Assembly (NCBI GenBank): GCA_043744375.1
Contig: JAYTUU010000104.1
Location: 1-20,592, forward strand
Direction: 5' to 3'
Length of the DNA stretch: 20,592 nucleotides
Origin: CAIYPH01 sp043744375
GTDB taxonomy: Bacteria; Pseudomonadota; Alphaproteobacteria; Acetobacterales; Acetobacteraceae
The translations under genes and the position numbers were made by a program. Position 1 is the stretch's first letter. Each line of letters opens with the position of its first letter. The notes under the pieces are model-generated. The model had not been told where the DNA came from. It worked only from the letters and a program-made list of their open reading frames with translations, and did not search any database. Below, one piece after another: positions 15,923 through 20,592 of this stretch.

Positions 15923-16186
15923 CATGCGAATCATCGCCGTGAAGGGGCAGGCAAGAAGTAGGGCCAGGGCTCTGCCCTGGACCCGCCAAAGGCGGAGCCT
16001 TTGGAATCCAATACTTTTAGAGTTGTTTTCTGAAGGGGGGGCTATCGTGGCGTTGCAACATCTCCTCAGCCCCCCCTTCAGAAAACAACTTAAGTCCGGG
16101 GTTCTAAGGGCCCTGCCCTTAGTGGGGTCGAGGGGCAAAGCCCCCGCCTTGCTTCTTGCCTGCCACTCACGGCGCCGGTTCGCATG
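15923..16186. mobile_element. MITE-like palindromic element between yejB and yejE
   Basis: Terminal inverted repeats of about 36 bases, 15923-15958 and 16152-16186, agree at 31 of 36 columns by my alignment. Inside are hairpins at 15964-15980, 15986-16004, 16104-16122 and 16132-16144, and a perfect 23-bp inverted repeat (16021-16043 / 16068-16090). The left and right halves are diverged inverted copies of one another. There is no transposase gene and no obvious target-site duplication. The element fills the whole gap between the two permease genes and reaches the yejE start codon. Non-autonomous mobility or a role in RNA structure is inference. Confidence 0.7.
16021..16090. repeat. Perfect 23-bp inverted repeat with 24-base loop
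   Basis: The left arm at 16021-16043 includes TTTTCTGAAGGGGGGG, and its exact complement occupies 16068-16090. The loop at 16044-16067 contains the small palindrome GTTGCAAC. In the yej transcript it would form a long hairpin mid-operon that could attenuate transcription or protect the upstream yejAB mRNA. Confidence 0.85.
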
Positions 16187-17212
16187 ACATTATCGCCCCC
16201 GACGCGGCGGCGGTTGGCGGCGTTTCGGGCGCATCGGCGTGGGTTTTGGGCGTTGCGGATATTTCTGGCGTTTTTTGTGTTGAGTTTGTTTGCCGAGTTC
16301 ATAGCCAATGATCGGCCCTTGGTTATTCGCTATGACGGCCGCTGGTATTTTCCGGTGGTGCAGAACTACAGCGAGGATGCGTTCGGGGTGGAGTTCATGC
16401 CGGTCGAGGCGGATTACACCGATCGTGATCTGGCGCGAACGATATCGGCCAACGGCTGGATGATCTGGCCGGTGATTCCGTATCGGCACAACACGCTGGT
16501 GAAGAATTTGCCGGTTCCCGCGCCGGCGCCGCCGTCGGCCCAGAATCTGCTGGGCACGGATGATCAGGCGCGGGATGTGCTGGCGCGGGTGATCTATGGG
16601 TTTCGGCTGTCGGTGCTGTTCGGGTTCACGCTGACGATCATTTCGTCGATCATCGGCATTGCCGCGGGGGCGATCCAGGGGTATCGGGGCGGGCTGACGG
16701 ACTTGCTGTTCCAGCGCTTCATCGAGATGTGGCACGGCATGCCGCAGCTCTATCTGCTCATTATTCTCGGCAGCATCATCACGCCGAGTTTCTGGGTGTT
16801 GTTGATTTTCCTGTTGCTGTTCAGCTGGATGTCGCTGACCGGGGTGGTCAGGGCGGAGTTTCTGCGTGGGCGGAATCTGGAGTATGTGCGCGCCGCGAAG
16901 GCGTTGGGGGTCTCGGATATTGCGGTGATGTGGCGGCATATTCTGCCGAACGCGATGATCGCGACGATGACGTTTCTGCCGTTCATTCTCTCGGGGTCGG
17001 TGACGATCCTGGCGAGCCTGGATTTCCTCGGCTTCGGCCTGCCGCCGGGTTCGCCGTCGCTTGGCGAACTGGTGAGCCAGGGCAAGAACAATCTGCAGGC
17101 GCCGTGGCTCGGCATTACCGCCTTTGTCGTGCTGGGCGGGTTGCTGAGCATGCTGATCTTCATCGGCGAGGCGGTGCGTGACGCGTTCGATCCGCGCAAG
17201 AGCATGACATGA
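16184..17212 (+). CDS. yejE: YejE-type peptide ABC transporter permease
   Basis: A 342-residue inner-membrane permease of the DppC type. Its N-terminus (SPPTRRRLAAFRAHRRGFWA then FLAFFVLSLFAEFIAND) and the periplasmic region with RYDGRWYFPV are characteristic of YejE, which supports the ATG at 16184. The EAA loop reads YVRAAKALGVSDIAVMWRHI, and FDPRKSM ends the protein. No Shine-Dalgarno precedes the start; the upstream bases belong to the inverted repeat of the element. The stop overlaps the yejF start (ATGA). Codon use is unlike yejB: in its first 40 codons only 3 third positions are C, with 24 G and 9 T. Confidence 0.95.
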   Translation: MTLSPPTRRRLAAFRAHRRGFWALRIFLAFFVLSLFAEFIANDRPLVIRYDGRWYFPVVQNYSEDAFGVEFMPVEADYTDRDLARTISANGWMIWPVIPYRHNTLVKNLPVPAPAPPSAQNLLGTDDQARDVLARVIYGFRLSVLFGFTLTIISSIIGIAAGAIQGYRGGLTDLLFQRFIEMWHGMPQLYLLIILGSIITPSFWVLLIFLLLFSWMSLTGVVRAEFLRGRNLEYVRAAKALGVSDIAVMWRHILPNAMIATMTFLPFILSGSVTILASLDFLGFGLPPGSPSLGELVSQGKNNLQAPWLGITAFVVLGGLLSMLIFIGEAVRDAFDPRKSMT

Positions 17213-18813
17213 GCCTGGTTGAGGTCGCCGCGCTGTCGGTGGCGTTTGGCGGTAACCGGGTCGTCGACAAGGTCTCGTTCAGGCTGGACCGTGGCGAGAC
17301 GCTGGCGCTGGTGGGGGAGAGCGGGTCCGGCAAATCGCTGACGGCGCTGTCGCTGCTGCAATTGCTGCCGCATGGGGCGGCGTGCAGCGGGCGGGTGGAA
17401 CTGGACGGCCAGAAGATGATCGGCGCTCCGCCGGAGACGCTGCGCCGGCTGCGCGGGGGCGTGGCCGGGATGGTGTTCCAGGAGCCGATGACCAGCCTCA
17501 ATCCGCTCGGGCGCATTGGTGCGCAGGTGGGCGAGGCGATCGCGCTGCATCAGTCGCTGGGTCCTGCGGCCATTCGGGCGCGGGTGATCGCGCTGCTCGA
17601 CGAGGTTGGTTTTCCCGATGCGGCCGGCCGGCTGGATGCGTTTCCCCATCAGCTCAGCGGTGGCCAGCGCCAGCGTGTGATGATCGCGATGGCGTTGGCC
17701 AACGATCCCGCGCTGCTGATCGCCGATGAGCCGACAACGGCGCTCGATGTCACCATCCAGGCGCAGATCCTGAAGCTGCTCGCGGAGCAGAAGGCCAGGC
17801 GCGGCCTGGCGTTGTTGTTGATCAGCCACGACCTGGCGATCGTGCGCCGCTACGCCGACCGGGTGTGCGTGATGCGGCATGGGGCGGTGGTGGAGGCGGG
17901 CGCGGTTGCCGAGGTGTTCGCCCGTCCACAGCATCCGTACACGCGTGAATTGCTGGCCGCCGAGCCGCGTGGCCAGCCCGTGCCGGTCGCGGAGGGGGCG
18001 GAGGTTCTGTGCGAGGCGGTGAATGCCCGCGTTCATTTCCCGATCCGCCGTGGCCTGCTGCGCCGGACCATCGGGCATATCCGCGCCGTCGACGGGCTGT
18101 CGCTGGCGGTGCGCGCCGGCGAGACGGTGGGGTTGGTGGGGGAGAGCGGGTCGGGCAAATCGACGATGGGGTATGCCCTTGTCGCCTTGCAGGACGCGGA
18201 GGGCGAGATCCGGTTTCGTGGCCAGGACGTGCTGGGCATGGAGCGGCGGCAGCTGCGACGGTTGCGGGCGGATATGCAGATCGTTTTCCAGGACCCGTTC
18301 GGCAGCCTGTCGCCGCGGTTGTCGGTGGCCGAGATCATCGCCGAGGGGCTGGCGGTGCACGCGCCGAAACTGTCTCGGTCCGAGCGCGAGGCCAAGGTGG
18401 CGGCGGTGCTGCGGGAGGTCGGGCTGCCCGACGATATCGGTGGGCGGTTTCCGCATGAGTTCAGTGGCGGCCAGCGCCAGCGCATTGCCATCGCCCGCGC
18501 CATCGTGCTGCGGCCGCGCTTCATTGTGTTGGACGAGCCGACCAGTGCGCTCGACATGTCCGTGCAGGCACAGATCGTCGATCTGCTGCGCCGGCTCCAG
18601 CAGGAGCACGGGTTGGGCTATCTGTTCATCAGCCACGATCTGCGGGTGGTCCGGGCGCTGGCGCACCGGGTGGTGGTGATGCGCCAGGGCGTGGTGGTGG
18701 AGGAAGGGCCGGCGGCGGAGATTTTCGACCAGCCTCAGCATCCCTACACGAAGGCGTTGATGGCGGCTGCGTTTGCGCTGGAGGCGGATGAGAGCGGCGT
18801 GGTCGAAACCTGA
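17209..18813 (+). CDS. yejF: YejF-type double ABC ATPase of the peptide importer
   Basis: A 534-residue cytoplasmic protein with two complete ABC ATPase domains that power the YejBE permease. Domain 1: Walker A GESGSGKS (36-43), Q-loop FQEP (90-93), LSGGQ (149-153), Walker B LLIADEP (169-175) and H-loop SHD (206-208). Domain 2: GESGSGKS (311-318), FQDP (360-363), FSGGQ (418-422), FIVLDEP (438-444) and a later SHD. Each domain ends in the oligopeptide-type QHPYT motif that closes DppD/OppF-like proteins. All catalytic motifs look intact. The ATG at 17209 overlaps the yejE stop. Its wobble positions, like those of yejE, favour G. The gene ends 78 bases before the marR-like start, and I see no strong terminator in that gap. 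Confidence 0.96.
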   Translation: MSLVEVAALSVAFGGNRVVDKVSFRLDRGETLALVGESGSGKSLTALSLLQLLPHGAACSGRVELDGQKMIGAPPETLRRLRGGVAGMVFQEPMTSLNPLGRIGAQVGEAIALHQSLGPAAIRARVIALLDEVGFPDAAGRLDAFPHQLSGGQRQRVMIAMALANDPALLIADEPTTALDVTIQAQILKLLAEQKARRGLALLLISHDLAIVRRYADRVCVMRHGAVVEAGAVAEVFARPQHPYTRELLAAEPRGQPVPVAEGAEVLCEAVNARVHFPIRRGLLRRTIGHIRAVDGLSLAVRAGETVGLVGESGSGKSTMGYALVALQDAEGEIRFRGQDVLGMERRQLRRLRADMQIVFQDPFGSLSPRLSVAEIIAEGLAVHAPKLSRSEREAKVAAVLREVGLPDDIGGRFPHEFSGGQRQRIAIARAIVLRPRFIVLDEPTSALDMSVQAQIVDLLRRLQQEHGLGYLFISHDLRVVRALAHRVVVMRQGVVVEEGPAAEIFDQPQHPYTKALMAAAFALEADESGVVET

Positions 18814-18848
18814 GGCTTGCTGCGGCCGTTGCGGGGCAGTCGCGCGTG

Positions 18849-18885
18849 TTTGGCATGCCAAAGCCATGGCCACGTTAATATAACG
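18849..18885. promoter_or_regulatory. Palindrome cluster and probable promoter/operator of the marR-emrA operon
   Basis: Three adjacent palindromes fill this gap: TTTGGCATGCCAAA (18849-18862), GCCATGGC (18864-18871) and CGTTA-ATA-TAACG (18873-18885). TTGGCA (18850-18855) is one base from a consensus -35, and GTTAAT or TATAAC in the last palindrome could serve as -10, though with spacers of 18 or 23. MarR repressors usually bind such palindromes over their own promoter. Autoregulation is inferred. Confidence 0.5.
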
Positions 18886-18891
18886 CTGCTT

Positions 18892-19362
18892 ATGATCCCC
18901 CCCGTGCCCGATCAACCCGACCTGCTTTTCCTGCTGCATGACCTCGCGCGCCATTTGCGCCTGGATGCCGACCGGCGCGCCTCGGCCTATGGGCTGACGC
19001 GGGCGCAGTGGGTCATCCTGATCTGGCTCGAACGCCAGCCCGGCCTGTCGCAGAAGGAACTGGCCGAGATCGTCGAGGTCGAGCCGATCACCATCGGCCG
19101 CCTCATTGATCGGCTGGAAGCACGCGAGATGGTGGAGCGGCGGGCTGACCCCGTCGACCGCCGGATCTGGCGGTTGCATCTGCGTCCGTCGGCCCTGCCG
19201 GTGCTGCGGGAGTTGCGCGCCGAGCGTGAGGGTATGCTGCACATGGTGGCCGGTGGGATGGAGCCTGCCACTTTGCAAATCGTGAAAAATGAGCTGGTGC
19301 GCATGAAGACCAGTGTGGTCGCGGATCTGCGCGCCAAATCGCTCGAAAAGGACCTCGCCTGA
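18892..19362 (+). CDS. MarR family transcriptional regulator
   Basis: A 156-residue winged-helix regulator. Seen: GLTRAQWVILIWLERQPGLS (34-53) leading into the helix-turn-helix, recognition helix region VEPITIGRLIDRLEAREMVE (63-82), and the wing RRADPVDRRIWRLHLR (84-99) with the conserved D-x2-DRR salt-bridge motif. N- and C-terminal helices should form the dimer and ligand pocket. It directly precedes an EmrA-type gene with overlapping stop and start (TGATG), so it most likely represses that efflux operon and releases DNA when it binds a toxic phenolic or lipophilic compound. The ATG at 18892 has no clear ribosome-binding site and lies just 6 bases after a palindrome, so a leaderless mRNA or the GTG at 18904 is possible. 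Confidence 0.92.
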   Translation: MIPPVPDQPDLLFLLHDLARHLRLDADRRASAYGLTRAQWVILIWLERQPGLSQKELAEIVEVEPITIGRLIDRLEAREMVERRADPVDRRIWRLHLRPSALPVLRELRAEREGMLHMVAGGMEPATLQIVKNELVRMKTSVVADLRAKSLEKDLA

Positions 19363-20477
19363 TGTCGCAGACTGCCGCTACTGCGCCTGGTGCACCGCAG
19401 GCGCCCCCGCGCGCCGCGCCGATGCCGACCGCCTCGCAACGCCAGATGCGGGCCCGCGTGCTGCGCCCGCTGCTGATGCTCGGCGGGATCGCCATCGTCG
19501 CGGTCGGCTCGTTCTACTACTGGCTGCATGGCGGGCGGATCGTGTCGATCGACAACGCCTATGTCCGCGCTTCCAAGCTGGCCGTCGCGACCGACGTGCC
19601 CGGTATCGTCGCCGACGTCGCGGTGCGCGAAGGGCAGCGGGTGCGCAAGGGGGACCTGCTGTTCCGGCTCGATCCGTCGCCTTATCGCATCGCGGTCGCC
19701 GGGGCGGAGGCCAATCTTGCGCAGGTCGGGCTCGGCATGGAGGCGATGAAGCGCGACTATCAGCGCATGCTGCGCGATATCGATGCCAAGCAGGCGCAGG
19801 TGCAAGCTGACCAGGCGAGCACGGACCGCTTCGCCAATCTGGTGAAGGGCGGGGGTGTGACCCGCGCCGAGTATGACGACGCCCGCTTCCGCCTTGCCGC
19901 CAACCAGGCGGTGGTGGAGAGCCTCAAGACCCAGGCCTTCGTGCAACTCGCGCGGCTCGGCGGGAACGCGGATGTCGACGTTACCAGCATGCCGCAATAC
20001 CTGCAGGCCAAGGCGCAGGTGGACGAGGCGCGCCGCCAGCTTAGCCATACCGAGGTGCGTGCGCCGTTCGACGCCACTGCAACGCAGGTCGAAGCGATGC
20101 AGCCGGGCATGTATCTGGCCGCGGCGACGCCGGGGTTCGGCCTGATCTCCACCGAGCGGGTGTGGATCGATGCCAGCCCGAAGGAGACCGACCTTACCCA
20201 TGTGAAGCTTGGGGATGCCGTGCGTGTCACCGTGGACACCTATCCCGGGCGGGTCTGGAAGGGCACGGTGCAGTCGATCGCGCCGGCCAGTGGGGCCGAG
20301 TTCTCCATTCTGCCGGCCCAGAATGCGTCGGGAAACTGGGTCAAGGTGGTGCAGCGTATTCCGCTGCGCGTCGCCGTGGAGCGCAAGGAGGGCGATCCGG
20401 AATTGCGGTCTGGCATGTCCGTGGTGGTGGAGATCGACACCGGCCATGTTCGCCATTGGCGTGATCTGATGCCGTGA
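19362..20477 (+). CDS. emrA: EmrA/HlyD family membrane fusion (periplasmic adaptor) protein
   Basis: A 371-residue adaptor of a tripartite drug efflux pump. A Pro/Ala-rich cytoplasmic tail (1-30) precedes one membrane helix (about 35-55). DNAYVRA (64-70) opens the lipoyl domain, with GIVADVAVREGQRVRKGDLLFRLD (81-104). A coiled-coil hairpin spans about 112-245. A beta-barrel part follows, with APFDATATQVEAMQPGMYL-like sequence and the EmrA-typical GAEFSILPAQNASGNWVKVVQR. It links an inner-membrane transporter to an outer-membrane channel. The start overlaps the MarR stop. The EmrB-type transporter normally next is not inside the window; instead a tandem repeat follows immediately after the stop. 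Confidence 0.94.
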   Translation: MSQTAATAPGAPQAPPRAAPMPTASQRQMRARVLRPLLMLGGIAIVAVGSFYYWLHGGRIVSIDNAYVRASKLAVATDVPGIVADVAVREGQRVRKGDLLFRLDPSPYRIAVAGAEANLAQVGLGMEAMKRDYQRMLRDIDAKQAQVQADQASTDRFANLVKGGGVTRAEYDDARFRLAANQAVVESLKTQAFVQLARLGGNADVDVTSMPQYLQAKAQVDEARRQLSHTEVRAPFDATATQVEAMQPGMYLAAATPGFGLISTERVWIDASPKETDLTHVKLGDAVRVTVDTYPGRVWKGTVQSIAPASGAEFSILPAQNASGNWVKVVQRIPLRVAVERKEGDPELRSGMSVVVEIDTGHVRHWRDLMP

Positions 20478-20490
20478 TGAGGCCCGGGTT

Positions 20491-20592
20491 GCGCAGCGCG
20501 CCTCCGGCGGCGTCGTGCGCAGCGCGCATTCGGCGGCGTCGTGCGCAGCGCGCATTCGGCGGCGTCGTGCGCAGCGCGCATTCGCGCGACGG
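20491..20592 (+). repeat. 26-bp tandem repeat array, running off the window
   Basis: Units of 26 bases begin at 20491, 20517, 20543 and 20569. Units 2 and 3 are identical, unit 1 differs at two positions (CCTCCGG for CATTCGG), and unit 4 diverges after 16 bases. Each contains TGCGC-AGC-GCGCA, able to form a short hairpin across unit borders. There are no unique spacers. The array begins 13 bases after the emrA stop. Confidence 0.9.

Noticed and set aside
14468..16138. A 556-codon open frame on the minus strand opposite yejA/yejB and through the palindromic element.
   Set aside because: Acidic, low-complexity translation with no motif, lying opposite conserved permease sequence.
15924..16187. 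An open frame through the whole intergenic element beginning at the ATG at 15924.
   Set aside because: It translates palindromic repeat sequence, has no protein-like features, and the element is better explained by its inverted-repeat structure.
16750..19278. An 842-codon open frame on the minus strand opposite yejE, yejF and the MarR gene.
   Set aside because: It is antisense to three strongly supported genes; long antisense frames are common in GC-rich DNA, and its His/Arg/Gln-rich translation shows no domain.
20491..20592. A possible CRISPR array.
   Set aside because: The 26-bp units are directly adjacent with no unique spacers, so this is a simple tandem repeat.

Overview
This window reads as chromosomal DNA of a high-GC, Gram-negative alphaproteobacterium, most likely of the Rhodospirillales/Acetobacteraceae type. 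That placement is inference from several things: strong GC bias at third codon positions, the cycM-like cytochrome / kdsB / pheA neighbourhood, HisN-type histidinol phosphatase, a PheA made only of prephenate dehydratase plus ACT, and GC-rich palindromic intergenic repeats of a kind I associate with these genomes. KdsB implies a Kdo-containing lipopolysaccharide. No rRNA, tRNA, CRISPR array, phage or transposase gene was found.

Layout. Positions 1-3028 (minus strand) hold a tightly coupled pair, a di-iron fatty-acid hydroxylase/sterol desaturase-family membrane protein and an FkbM methyltransferase. Downstream of them is a class III (glutamate-1-semialdehyde aminomutase-like) aminotransferase, cut by the window edge, with an FNR/FixK-type palindrome upstream. 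Positions 3029-3447 are a gene-free divergent region with two related hairpin repeats in opposite orientation. Positions 3448-4347 (plus) are a small copper module: a DUF2946-type Cys/His protein and a PCu(A)C copper chaperone. Positions 4370-6265 (minus) are the K+ transporter Kup, divergent from a GT2 glycosyltransferase (6538-7593) that overlaps a small convergent hypothetical gene. Positions 7982-9271 (minus) are S-adenosylhomocysteinase with a SahR/ArsR-like palindrome upstream, followed by a NIPSNAP protein. Positions 9824-11454 (minus) are kdsB-pheA, overlapping by ATGA. Divergent from them are a membrane-anchored c-type cytochrome and hisN.

Positions 13008-18813 form a complete yejABEF-type peptide ABC importer: binding protein, two permeases and a double ATPase. 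A:B and E:F are translationally coupled. Between yejB and yejE lies a roughly 264-bp palindromic, MITE-like element whose terminal inverted repeats reach into the yejE start codon. Wobble-base usage flips from C-rich (yejA, yejB) to G/T-rich (yejE, yejF) across this element. Positions 18892-20477 are a MarR regulator coupled to an EmrA-type membrane fusion protein, a drug-efflux operon whose inner-membrane pump is expected beyond the window. The window ends in 26-bp tandem repeats.

The gene content is mostly ordinary housekeeping and transport. The least explained material is intergenic: a recurring hairpin repeat whose arms vary in a compensated way between copies, the large inverted-repeat element splitting the yej operon, and the codon-bias break that coincides with it.
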